DNA of 55,409 bases, from contig JANXNV010000104.1 of NCBI GenBank assembly GCA_025353925.1, forward strand, positions 1 to 55,409, given 5' to 3'. The notes below the pieces were generated by a model that did no database searches, was not told where the DNA came from, and saw only the letters and a list, made by a program, of their open reading frames with translations. Positions 25,483 through 35,000 of the stretch are shown piece by piece (positions within the stretch are counted from its first letter, which is position 1; each line of letters starts with the position of its first letter). The DNA comes from Armatimonadota bacterium (GTDB lineage Bacteria; Armatimonadota; Armatimonadia; Armatimonadales; Capsulimonadaceae). The translations under genes were made by a program, and so were the position numbers.

Positions 25483-26316
25483 TCAGGACAAGTCCGGCGA
25501 TAGCAGGCTCGCCAATCGGGTATTCAGTGTATGGCCTGGCTTGACCGCGAACAAGGCTATGTGTAATGGTCGGCCTATCAGTGCCAGGTCGCCGATCAAG
25601 TCCAGCAGTTTGTGACGCGCCAGCTCATTGGGGAACCGAAGCGGTGTCTCATAGCAGTCCTCGCCCAGCACGACCGCATTCTCGCGCGTCGCCCCAAGGC
25701 CAAGCCCCCGCGCCCGCAGGGCATCGATCTCCGAGAGAAACCCGAAGGTACGTGCCGGGGCGATTAATGCCGCGTAGTCATCGGTTTCTTCGTCGAAAAC
25801 CGCCGCCGTTGTTCCCAGATAGGTGTGTTTCGGATAGTCCAAAACCACCGTCGCCGAAAACTTGTCTGCCGGGAGCGCGATGATGGAGGAGCAGCCATCC
25901 ACGAGAGACAGCGGCTGCATCAGCGTGAGAGGCATTATATGCATCTCCAGCGGACGCAGACCGGTGTTTCTAACCAAGGTAACAAAAGGAGCCGCGCTGC
26001 CGTCTGCGGCGGGGACCTCGCCGCCTGTCAGCTCAATAACCGCATCGTCCACGCCCAGCCCAGCCAGTGCCGAAAGCACATGTTCAACAGTCTGAACTTC
26101 GATTCCACTCGCGCCGAGACGCGTACAGCGCGAAGTATCCGTCACATTCGCCGTGCAGGCCCTGATCTCCTGCCCACCGGGGAGCAAACGGAACACAAGG
26201 CCGGTGCCGGAGGGCGCAGGCAGCAAACGCAGGGAGGCGTCGGCCCCAGAATGCAGGCCGACGCCCTCAAGAATCGCACTCGGAGCCGCGAGCGTCACAC
26301 GCAGGCGTTCACTCAC
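25483..26316 (-). CDS. lpxC: UDP-3-O-acyl-N-acetylglucosamine deacetylase LpxC
   Basis: LpxC is the zinc deacetylase that commits to lipid A synthesis. The 277-residue protein shows the two-fold repeated domain structure. The first zinc His is in VQTVEHVLSALAGLGVDDAV, preceding the catalytic Glu-like E-L-T-G-GEVPAADGSA segment, and the second zinc site is in LARHKLLDLIGDLALIGRPL (His and Asp). The GVGLHSG motif that begins the family is present at the N-terminus. GTG 26316 overlaps the lpxD stop in a GTGA arrangement. Slightly shorter than the 300-residue norm but with all key residues. Confidence 0.95.
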   Translation of the reverse strand: MSERLRVTLAAPSAILEGVGLHSGADASLRLLPAPSGTGLVFRLLPGGQEIRACTANVTDTSRCTRLGASGIEVQTVEHVLSALAGLGVDDAVIELTGGEVPAADGSAAPFVTLVRNTGLRPLEMHIMPLTLMQPLSLVDGCSSIIALPADKFSATVVLDYPKHTYLGTTAAVFDEETDDYAALIAPARTFGFLSEIDALRARGLGLGATRENAVVLGEDCYETPLRFPNELARHKLLDLIGDLALIGRPLHIALFAVKPGHTLNTRLASLLSPDLS

Positions 26317-27368
26317 GCTTCAGTATCTTTCTCGACTGCGTCTTTTTCCAATGCCGCCAGGCGCGTTTCCAGTTTTTTGATGTGTTTTTGCATCTCCGGC
26401 AGGGTACCGTACACGGCCTGTGCCCGCATCTCATTGCCGTGCGGGCGGCCATACATTCCCGAAACGAAGGACTGCGGCGGCAGATCCCCGATGACTCCCG
26501 TACGGGCAGCGACGATGGTCCCATCGCCGATAGTCACGTGGTCCTTAACTCCCACCTGACCGGCGAGTATCACGCCATCCCCAATCTCAACGCTCCCGGA
26601 GACGCCTACCTGGGCAACAATCACGCAGTTTTTGCCGACCGTGACGTTGTGCCCAATATGCACCATGTTGTCGATCTTGGTCCCCGCCCCGATCCGCGTG
26701 GAGCCGGTACGCGCCTTGTCGATGGTGACGTTCGCGCCGATCTCAACGTCGTCTTCGATAATCACGCGGCCAATCTGCGGGATTTTGTAGTGGCGATTCT
26801 CGATGAACATGTAGCCGAAGCCATCAGTCCCCAAGACGCTGCCGCTGTGGATGACGACCGAACTGCCAATCTCGGTATTATCGTGCAGCACGGCATGCGG
26901 ATAGATGACACAGTTGTCGCCGACAGCCACATTGTCGCCGAGGTACACGAACGGATAGATGACGCAGTTATCACCGAGCGTGACATTGTCGCCCACAAAT
27001 GCCAGTGCATGCACCGAAGCATTATGGCCGAAGCGGGAATTCTGACCGATAATTGCGGAGGGATGAATTCCCTGGTAGACTTTCGGCTCTGGAGCGAATA
27101 TTCGAAGGGCCTGTGCAAACGCGAAACGTGGGTTTTTGACGCGGATCAGCGGCTTACGGGTCGTGCCCTGGAAAGAACTTCCCGCCGGGGCGATGACGGC
27201 GGACGCCCGGGAACGTGCCGCAGTCTCGAGCAGCTTATCGCTTTCGGCAAATGTGATGTCGCCATCCTGGGCATCTTCGATGCTTGAGATCCCACGGATA
27301 GCGATAGACCCGTCACCCTCTACCGCGCCTTCGATCAGTGCGGCTAACTGCCCCACAGTGGTTTGCAT
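26313..27368 (-). CDS. lpxD: UDP-3-O-(3-hydroxyacyl)glucosamine N-acyltransferase LpxD
   Basis: LpxD adds the second acyl chain to UDP-3-O-acylglucosamine. The 351-residue protein has the N-terminal uridine-binding domain (IEGAVEGDGSIAIRGISSIE, followed by a Phe-rich KNPRFAFAQ motif) and a long hexapeptide beta helix from about residue 105. The catalytic His region DNMVHIGHNVTVGKNCVIVA is intact. The tail is a coiled coil (YGTLPEMQKHIKKLETRLAA), as in LpxD trimers. The gene overlaps lpxC by four bases. Confidence 0.95.
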   Translation of the reverse strand: MQTTVGQLAALIEGAVEGDGSIAIRGISSIEDAQDGDITFAESDKLLETAARSRASAVIAPAGSSFQGTTRKPLIRVKNPRFAFAQALRIFAPEPKVYQGIHPSAIIGQNSRFGHNASVHALAFVGDNVTLGDNCVIYPFVYLGDNVAVGDNCVIYPHAVLHDNTEIGSSVVIHSGSVLGTDGFGYMFIENRHYKIPQIGRVIIEDDVEIGANVTIDKARTGSTRIGAGTKIDNMVHIGHNVTVGKNCVIVAQVGVSGSVEIGDGVILAGQVGVKDHVTIGDGTIVAARTGVIGDLPPQSFVSGMYGRPHGNEMRAQAVYGTLPEMQKHIKKLETRLAALEKDAVEKDTEA

Positions 27369-27413
27369 ATCGTTTCCTTTTTAATGCACCCGAGCTTGAA
27401 GTCTATCCAATTT

Positions 27414-28547
27414 CTACAACCGCCAGGGTCCGGAAGAGAGAGCCTGCGTCATCTTTTCCGTCAGATCCCGATCACCGGGTCGCGGCGGCCCAAAAGTTAC
27501 ATCCCAGTGCTGCCGGATCGCCGTATCTTTCGCGGCGGAGGCCGTATCGTCGCGCAAAAAGGTCAGCCAGCGTGTCCGCTGCTGCCGCAGATGCTCTTCG
27601 GAGGCCGTCAGACTGGCTTGCGAGAAACTGGCAGGTGCAGTGCCGGGGCCGCGCGGCAGAAGCAATGCCCCAGCATCTCCGGCTGTGGGAACCGAGAGTG
27701 CCCCCGGCCGAGACAGTGCCGCAAGGAGGGCACTCCGCTCCGACGACAGCCGCGCTTCCTGTGCCGCGATCAGCCGCTCATCCTCCGCAATCAGCCTTGC
27801 TTCCAGGGCAAGTTGCTGCGCCCGAACGTAGTCCGCACGCGCATTCAGGACACTCTGGGCTTCATCGCGGCTCAAACGCGCCGCCGCTTCCCGCTGCCGT
27901 TCTCTCGCGGCAATCAAGGCTTCCAGACGGGCACGGTCGACAATCACCTTCGCGCGGAGCCGCATCAGCTCCGGCGACGGCGGCAGCGACTGGTCCCAGT
28001 TTCCGACGGTCTTGGTCAAAGCCGCCACACTCGCGGAAAGCAGCTGTAAATCCAGGTCCGGCGAGAGCGGCTTTCCGCGCGTGGAAACGGTGAACAGCCG
28101 ATTTGCCTCGCGCTCCCGCAATTCACCTTCCTGCCGAAGCTGCTCCAGCCGTTCCAGCTCCCGCCGCTGGCGCAGGCTGCTCAGCAGGGCACGCTTGATT
28201 GCTTCCAGGCGGGTGGCCGTCCGCGACATTCCCTCTTGAGACGAATCAGCGCCTTCGATGTTCGCTCCGGTCAGTGCCGGCAGTATCGCCATTTTCTCAT
28301 CGGGTCGACCTGCGGGTGGAAGCTGCCGAGACGCTTCCTCTAATCGGCCCAGTGCCGCGTCATACTGCCCGATCCCGTTCCAGCCCGGATGGTGCGTAAT
28401 AAGCACATTCAGTCGGACAGATCCGCGCAGAGGCGGTGCGACAGCCGCCCTTCTCTGTGCGCAACCCGTCGCCACCAGTGCCAGGCACGCACAGCATCCC
28501 AAAGCTCTACTTGTTGACGCGCTTGACCACATCATCCGTGATGTCAT
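27414..28547 (-). CDS. Putative lipoprotein, long coiled coil
   Basis: The product begins with a hydrophobic stretch ending in a lipobox-like LVATGC, so it is probably a lipoprotein; the sequence before it is short. Most of the remaining chain is rich in Ala, Glu, Arg and Leu with heptad-like spacing (for example RARLEALIAARERQREAAAR), predicting a long coiled coil, and it ends in a less regular region. The protein may be periplasmic and resembles Skp only in general character. Start choice is uncertain: ATG 28547 is one of three close candidates (also 28535 and a TTG at 28583), all overlapping the end of skp. The place between skp and lpxD suggests an envelope role. No family was recognised. 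Confidence 0.7.
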   Translation of the reverse strand: MTSRMMWSSASTSRALGCCACLALVATGCAQRRAAVAPPLRGSVRLNVLITHHPGWNGIGQYDAALGRLEEASRQLPPAGRPDEKMAILPALTGANIEGADSSQEGMSRTATRLEAIKRALLSSLRQRRELERLEQLRQEGELREREANRLFTVSTRGKPLSPDLDLQLLSASVAALTKTVGNWDQSLPPSPELMRLRAKVIVDRARLEALIAARERQREAAARLSRDEAQSVLNARADYVRAQQLALEARLIAEDERLIAAQEARLSSERSALLAALSRPGALSVPTAGDAGALLLPRGPGTAPASFSQASLTASEEHLRQQRTRWLTFLRDDTASAAKDTAIRQHWDVTFGPPRPGDRDLTEKMTQALSSGPWRL

Positions 28548-29154
28548 TTGCCGTATAAACCGCAATATCGGAGGTGAAGACAACGGATAACCCCTTTTGC
28601 TGGGCGGTGGCGGTGATCGCCTCTTTGACCGTGCGCGTGAACTCGGTATTGTCAGCGTCGCTGAGGGCGCGAATCTGTGCCTGATAGCCGTCGCCGATCG
28701 CCTGCAAAGCCGCTTTGCCTGTTTCGTACTGCGTCGTCAAAGTCGCCAGGCGATTGGAGTCCGTAGCACTCGGATCCTTCTTCTGCTGCAAGTCGGTCAG
28801 CTCCTGGGCCGCCGCACTGGCTTTTGTCTGCAAGGCCGTGACACGGGCCGCATCGGCATCGCTTTGCCGGGGCTTGCCGATCAGCGTCCCCAGCTCCGTC
28901 TGCTCGGCTTTCGTGAGCATGACACTTGCCGTCTGCTGCCGGAACTGCGTGTCCAGGCGGTCCGCCAAAGCCCGCAGGTCGGCATCGTACTTGATTTTGC
29001 GGGTGGACTGTGTCTGCACCTTCGCGATATCCACACTGCCGAATGTCGGTGTTCCGGACGGTGCCGCGACCGCCGGGGTAAGTGTCACGGATGCCAGCAT
29101 CAGTGCCGCCGCTCCAAAAATCGCGAGTTTGTTAATCGTGTGAGTAGGTGTCAT
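28507..29154 (-). CDS. skp: OmpH/Skp-family periplasmic chaperone
   Basis: Skp binds unfolded outer-membrane proteins in the periplasm and hands them to BamA. The 215-residue precursor starts at ATG 29154 with a cleavable signal peptide ending near AVAAPSG. The PTFGSVDIAKVQ segment matches the first strand of the Skp body, the middle is a long helical hairpin, and the C-terminus VVFTSDIAVYTANDITDDVV matches the family's last strand almost exactly. The bamA-skp-lpxD order is the common one in diderm bacteria. The 3' end overlaps the following lipoprotein gene. Confidence 0.88.
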   Translation of the reverse strand: MTPTHTINKLAIFGAAALMLASVTLTPAVAAPSGTPTFGSVDIAKVQTQSTRKIKYDADLRALADRLDTQFRQQTASVMLTKAEQTELGTLIGKPRQSDADAARVTALQTKASAAAQELTDLQQKKDPSATDSNRLATLTTQYETGKAALQAIGDGYQAQIRALSDADNTEFTRTVKEAITATAQQKGLSVVFTSDIAVYTANDITDDVVKRVNK

Positions 29155-29188
29155 GCTGTTCCTTCGTGAAATGAGATTGATTAAGAGT

Positions 29189-31300
29189 TTAAAAAGACTG
29201 CCCAATACTAAATTGCGTGCGGCCGCTTCCGCCGCCGCTGCCCGGAATGGCATAATCCAGACGGATCGGACCGATCGGAGTCACCAAACGGATGCCGACC
29301 CCGTAGTCGGTCGAAAGCTTAAAGGCCGTATGCTGCCGCAGACCCTGCTGCTGGTAAATACTGTTCCAGGCATCGCCGCCGTCGAACAGCAGAACACCTT
29401 GGAAGTTGTTATCCTTGCCCAGAGGCACTCGAAGCTCAGCCTGAAAGAGTGCCAGATTGCTGCCCCAGAAACGGTCCGTATCATAGCCCCGAAGCGAGTC
29501 CGCACCGCCCAGAAAATATTGCTCAAAGAACGGGATGTTCTTCGCCGTGGCTCCGATCAGGAGGCGCGTTGCAAGAACCCTTTTGGGCTGGTTGAAGTTC
29601 CCAACCTTGCGCGGCCCCTGGAGACTTGTGTACCGGCGGAAGTCGATCCCCAGCTTGCCGAAGTACTCTTTTCCCGGAGCCAGCGGGCTGGGCAGGTTCT
29701 GGTTGACCGGGCGCGTGGAGGCAAACACGGTCTCGTAAGAGAGGGACAGCAGACCACCCGCCGCCGGGGCGTTCTCGTTATCCCGATTGCTGAAGACGCT
29801 GCGGATGCCCAGGCCATTGACGGTCCCCTGCTGCTGAATGAACTGGTCCCCGTTGACGACCTGGAAATTGTCCGTACTCACACTTTCACTGCGGAACGTA
29901 ATCCCACCCGTAAGAAAATCGCTCAGATTTCGGTTGACACCCAAGACAAGGCCCTTGCGCCGCTCGATATAGGTGCTGTTGGAGCCGGAAGTATTCGAAT
30001 TACCGCCGATGATGCTGCTGCTGGCGAAACGATACAACGCTTTATTATAGACATCGAGACTGAGCGATGTGTGCTTCTTATCTAGGTACGGCTCGAAGAA
30101 GCTGAAGTCGAGGCTGCTCTGGCTGGAGATGCCGCCAACCTCCCACATCAGGCTAACACGCTCGCCCAAGCCTCGAAAATTATTCTCGGCGAGCGTTGCC
30201 TGCCCGACCAGCTTGGAACGTGAGGAGTAGCCGATCCCCACGGAAACCTGACCGCTGCGCTTCTCCGTGACGGGCACAGTGATGTCCACTTTACCGACAT
30301 CGGCGGAAACTTCGTCGAATGGCCCGACCTCATCGAACAGGCCTAAATTATTCACACGGTTCAAATCGCGCCGGAGCTTCGTTTCGTCCAGCACTTCGCC
30401 GACCACGCTCCGAAGCTCGCGCATGATGACGACGGATTTGGTTTTTTTGTTGCCTTTGATAGTGATCGAGTTGATGTGCGCTTCGACCAGCGGGATGTTC
30501 AGAACGCCGGTCAGCGGATCAATATTGATGTCTGAGCTGACATCGAAGATGAAGCCCTGACCACGCACATACCCAGTCTGGTGGTTAAACAGCTTATCCA
30601 GATCTGCGACTAGCGTGTTGGTGTTCAGAACTTTGCCTTCCTGAGTCACCATCAGTGATTTCAGCTTGGCGGCGGGAATAGTAGGCTCTCTAGTAGGCGT
30701 GTTGGCTGTGAACTTGATTGTCTTGACCACCGGATTTTCTCGGACGGTGAACGTCACATCCACGCCGCCTGCCGGATCGGTCACGGCATCTACAATCACA
30801 TCGCCGTTGAAGTAGCCCATGTTCTTGACTGCGTCCCGTGCCTTTTCCGCTACACCAGCACTGTATGGCGCACCCAGCTTCAGACCGGATTGAGTGACAT
30901 AGGCACGGATCGCCGGGTCGGTGACTTTTGCATTTCCAGCGATGGTGATCCGTGAGACGCGCCCGGTCAGCGAGGGGGCACTCGGCCCGTCAGGCACAGG
31001 CTGCACGAGCGGCGGGACATTGAACTGCGGCAGCGTGCCTGGCAGCGCAGCCGGGTCCTTGCCCTTCACCGGATTCGTGTCCGGCGGCGTGGCACCCCGG
31101 GTCGGATCATTGCCGGGCGTCACAGCCCCGGCTCCATTCGTAGCTGGAGTGACCGGATTAGCCGTTGGATTGACCGGACCGGCATTCTGCGCATGAACGG
31201 CAGCCCACGGTGCCAGACCGGTCAGAGTTAAAGAGGCCGACACGACAAAGGCGCAAGCTTTTCGTGTCACTTGCGCCCGCTTTTTGTTTTGAATTATCAA
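29189..31300 (-). CDS. bamA: Outer-membrane protein assembly factor BamA
   Basis: BamA is the outer-membrane insertase. The 703-residue precursor has a signal peptide (ending about AVHAQN), a Pro/Thr/Asn-rich linker of about 70 residues, about three POTRA domains (roughly residues 110-345; the first with RVSRITIAGNAKVTDPAIRA) and a C-terminal 16-strand barrel. SLRGYDTDRFWGS is the equivalent of the (V/I)RGF lid motif of the Omp85 family, and the protein ends in Phe (QFSIGQSF). The start is TTG 31300 with an AAGGGAG ribosome site. It has fewer POTRA domains than the five of E. coli. It lies between the ECF sigma gene and skp. Confidence 0.93.
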   Translation of the reverse strand: MIIQNKKRAQVTRKACAFVVSASLTLTGLAPWAAVHAQNAGPVNPTANPVTPATNGAGAVTPGNDPTRGATPPDTNPVKGKDPAALPGTLPQFNVPPLVQPVPDGPSAPSLTGRVSRITIAGNAKVTDPAIRAYVTQSGLKLGAPYSAGVAEKARDAVKNMGYFNGDVIVDAVTDPAGGVDVTFTVRENPVVKTIKFTANTPTREPTIPAAKLKSLMVTQEGKVLNTNTLVADLDKLFNHQTGYVRGQGFIFDVSSDINIDPLTGVLNIPLVEAHINSITIKGNKKTKSVVIMRELRSVVGEVLDETKLRRDLNRVNNLGLFDEVGPFDEVSADVGKVDITVPVTEKRSGQVSVGIGYSSRSKLVGQATLAENNFRGLGERVSLMWEVGGISSQSSLDFSFFEPYLDKKHTSLSLDVYNKALYRFASSSIIGGNSNTSGSNSTYIERRKGLVLGVNRNLSDFLTGGITFRSESVSTDNFQVVNGDQFIQQQGTVNGLGIRSVFSNRDNENAPAAGGLLSLSYETVFASTRPVNQNLPSPLAPGKEYFGKLGIDFRRYTSLQGPRKVGNFNQPKRVLATRLLIGATAKNIPFFEQYFLGGADSLRGYDTDRFWGSNLALFQAELRVPLGKDNNFQGVLLFDGGDAWNSIYQQQGLRQHTAFKLSTDYGVGIRLVTPIGPIRLDYAIPGSGGGSGRTQFSIGQSF

Positions 31301-31335
31301 GCAATGCTCCCTTGAAGCGTCCGTTTACGTTTGTT

Positions 31336-32007
31336 TTAAATTTTTAAGTACGGCTCAACTTTTTGCCGTACCATCGCCCGTGCCCGATTGAGGCGTGTTT
31401 TCACCGCTTCCAGGGTTAGGCCGGTGACCTCGGCGATCTCCGTATACGAAAGGCCATCGATCTCGCGAAGTACCAGGATGACACGGTACTCCGGGGCGAG
31501 ACTTTCAACTGCCCGGTTGATCTGCGCTCCCAGCTCTTTCTGCTCCAAAAGGCGCGAAGGGGAACCGGACCAGTCGGCGATCTCGCGTGTCGGCCCGGCG
31601 TCCTCAAAATCGTTTTCGACTCCAAACGCCCCGGCATCCAGGGACGCCCCTTCCATCTCCCGCTGCCGCCCACGCTGCTTGATCCGGTTTTTGAGATGGT
31701 TGTGGGCGATTCGGTAAAGCCAGGTGTAGACTTTGGACTCACCGCGGAACTGATCCCGCGCTTTGTGCGCCGAGATAAACGTTTCCTGCGTCAAGTCCGC
31801 CGCCTCTTCGTAGTCCCCAATCCACTGAAAAAGCGTGTTGAAAATCTGCTTGCCGTAACGCGCGTACAGGGCATCGGCGTCGTGTACCAGTGCGATCTCA
31901 CCGCGCCGCTCCGCCGCCTCGGGGAGTGGAGCTGGTGCTGCTTCTCGGTTGCTGGAACTCGCCCATCCGATTTTCCAGTTTTTTTGAGAGCGCGGCACCA
32001 GGGCCAT
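31336..32007 (-). CDS. ECF-type RNA polymerase sigma factor
   Basis: The 223-residue protein has sigma-70 region 2 (LYARYGKQIFNTLFQWIGDY, then DLTQETFISAHKARDQF and the RNA polymerase contact TWLYRIAHNHLKNRIK) and region 4 (LAPEYRVILVLREIDGLSYT, with the helix-turn-helix VTGLTLEAVKTRLNRARAMV). An acidic linker of about 35 residues joins them. Region 3 is missing, so this is an extracytoplasmic-function sigma factor. ATG 32007 is preferred over TTG 32028 because of an AAAGGA ribosome site nine bases upstream. It is encoded between a tamB-like gene and bamA with no anti-sigma gene beside it, which suggests control of envelope genes but does not show it. Confidence 0.93.
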   Translation of the reverse strand: MALVPRSQKNWKIGWASSSNREAAPAPLPEAAERRGEIALVHDADALYARYGKQIFNTLFQWIGDYEEAADLTQETFISAHKARDQFRGESKVYTWLYRIAHNHLKNRIKQRGRQREMEGASLDAGAFGVENDFEDAGPTREIADWSGSPSRLLEQKELGAQINRAVESLAPEYRVILVLREIDGLSYTEIAEVTGLTLEAVKTRLNRARAMVRQKVEPYLKI

Positions 32008-32072
32008 GAGTTTCAGTCCTTTGGACAAGTCATATCGTGAAAAGTTTCAGCGAATTCCAGGAGATTTCAGGT

Positions 32073-35000
32073 TTAGAACCGGAAGACGCCGTCCAGCGAG
32101 ACTGTGTTATTGCGCTGGTCATCAGTGGAGAGACCGATCTGTAGGCGTCGATTTAGACTATACCCGAGTTTGACCTGGTATTGCGGCGGCTGAACTGTCT
32201 GGTCCACCGTGCCGCGTGTTGCAAACGTGCGTGACACGGTGACTTCCAGGCGCGGGCCGATCTCTTTGACGATCGTCCCGCGTGCCCCAAATGTATCATA
32301 ATCTACAGACAGGTCCAGGCCCAGTGCCGTTCCGATCGAGTCCGTGATCGGCGAGAGAATCGTCGGAATGACCACCTGGCTGAGCGCAGTCTTGAACTGG
32401 TTCTCCAGTTGGTTCTGACCGCCTGCTCCGCCGCCGACGATCCCCAGCAAAGACCCCGCCGGAACCAGTGCCGCCAGCATCTGCGAACGGGACAGGTCCC
32501 CCGGCTTCGACTCAAGGTCCAGAGCCAGCTTCTTCGGATCCGGATCGTTCAGCAGACCGTGAATATGTGCCGTGATCACATAGCGCTGAGACTGGCCGCC
32601 AAAACGGCTCCCGGACGTGTTCGCGGAGCCGCCGATTGGGGCGGACTCCCCAATGCCGCCCGAGGCTACCGACCGGTACTGCGACAAGCTGTTCGGGGAG
32701 ACGGAAATCGTCGCCTGCGCCGTCAGGTCAATATGTGTCTGCAGGCCGGGCAGACCGTCTGCGCCTGCGACAGGATAATCCGCCTGCACTGAGTTCTGAT
32801 CTCCGGTGGCCGGTTTGACGATCTTCAGCAGCGTCGAAGGTGGAAGGATGAACTGTCCGCGCTCGACAGTCAGGCCCGCGTGCAGACGCGGCTCGGAAAG
32901 CCGCCCCATCAGGCGCACCCCACCCTGCGCATCCGCCTTCAGCAGAGAGCTGCGCACCGAAACGGTCTTGCTGCGGCTGGTGCCCAGCTTCACGGAAACA
33001 TCGAAACGCGGGTCAAAGCTTGGCGGACCGCCAGCTGCTGCCGGGGCATTCGACGCCGAGGGCAGGGTCGCAACGGCATCGCTGATCACCAGCGGCGCAC
33101 CCACCGTTGTTGAAAGCAGTGGAGTTAGCCACGGGCCGACTAGCGACAAGGCACCGTTGAGCTTCGCTTTCAGGCTGCTGTTAAACTTCTCATAAAGAAC
33201 GCTTTGCTTGCCGCCTTCGTCCACCGAAAGGTCCTTTGTCGACAGCTTGACACTCACCTGGCTATCCGCCGAAAGCCCACCCTGACCGGTCAGAGCGAAT
33301 GTCCCCCCTTTGGTAGAGCTGCCCCCGAAACTCTGTATGACGGCTTTGTTATCCGCGAGAACAACAATTCCGTTGATCTTGTTCACGGCGGTCTCGAAGT
33401 TAGTCAGACCCAAGGCCGCGTCCGTCACCGTGACCAGCCCCGTCAACCCCCCCGTGCCGAAGTTGAGGCTGGCCGCGACCTGTCCGGAAGTCTTTTTGCT
33501 GTCCACCAATCCGGGGCTGAGCAGTGCCAATGCCGAGAGGTCCTGAACCTTCAGATCCGCATGCAGGTCCTGGTCCGGCAAAGCCACCGCCGTGCGGATT
33601 CCTGGATGGGGGATTAGGAACCCGGAGGGGTTCGGCAGCGTCCCCGAAAGTGTCGCGACAAGGCGTCCGTTCTTGAAAGCCGCCAAATCGTTGACCGTCA
33701 GCACTTTGGGGCCACCGGGTGTCGCAGAGATCAGCGTGATGGCCCCACTGCGTATCCGGTCCAGGGCGAAGCCTGGTACCGCTCCCGCCACAGCTTTCAC
33801 CCCCGCCACCTCGGGGTTCGACAGGTTAATGGAACCTAGATAGTTAGGCGAGCGCGTCGGCCCGGAAGCATTGATCGAAAGGGCACTGATCTCGCGGGGC
33901 AGGATGCGCAGATAGGGGGCCGCCGTTGGGACGACAGTTTGCAGCAGGGCAAGCGGAATATCGGAGGCATCCAAATCGGCGTCGATATTGCCGTCGAGGT
34001 TCGCCGTACCGGAAGCATTCAGGAAGGCCCGTTCGCTGGCAGCGTGGATCTGATGCACAGTAATGATATTATTTTTGTAGTCGACATCCGCCGTCGCCAT
34101 GCCAATGGGAACTCCCGCCGCCTCTATATCATGTGCCGAGGCGGTCAAATGTCCCGAAGGCTTGCCGGCGGCGGCATACGAAGCTTTGAGTGAGAGACCC
34201 GCGATAGACGTTTCACCGAGTGTCAGGTTATCCGCGCTCAAATCGGCCTGGGCGGAGAGCGCGTTCAACGGTCCGCTGAGAGCGATTTTCGGCAGTGCGA
34301 ATGTCCCGCTGAGTGGCTGCGGCAGACCGGCAAGGCGTGCCAGAAAGGCCTGCCCGGCGGCACTCTGCCCCCAGCGTGTCGTGCGGATCGTAGCGACAAC
34401 ATGCGAAAGTCGCTCCGGGGCAGAAGTCGGGATCGCCGCGGCGAGCGCCAGTGCCGGGATCCGTTTCGGATGCGCCGGTGTCGGCAGGACCAGTTTCAGG
34501 CTGTCGACCCGGTACTCCACATGGCCCGCCGATTCGGCGGCATAATCGCGGGGGATAGTGACGACGAATGACCAGGGTTTTCCCATCTGCGTCAGCACGC
34601 CGTCATCATAGCGACCGGCGAGGGTCAGCGGCGCGAAGCTCTGTCCATTGACGACCAGATCGGGGACATCCAGTGCGCGAACCAAAATGTGGGGTGCCTG
34701 AGGAGTCCCTTCCAGATGGCCCGAAACACTTGCCGTCCCGTCCAGATCGGCATAGGGGTCTAGGAAGTAGTGCAGACGATCCAGATTCAGACCCGTGGCG
34801 GCAAAATCCGCCTGCAGCAGACCCTTATCGGTTCGGAGACCATGGGCCGAAAGCGTCGCCGTGCCGGATTTTAGCAAAGCGTTCTCCACCCGCAACGCCC
34901 CACCGTGGTAGCTGATGTCGGCCGAGGCCTCATCCAGACGGTACCCGCCAACGGTGGCATCGGTGATCTTTGTATGTCCGGCGGCGGACAGTGCGTTCAG

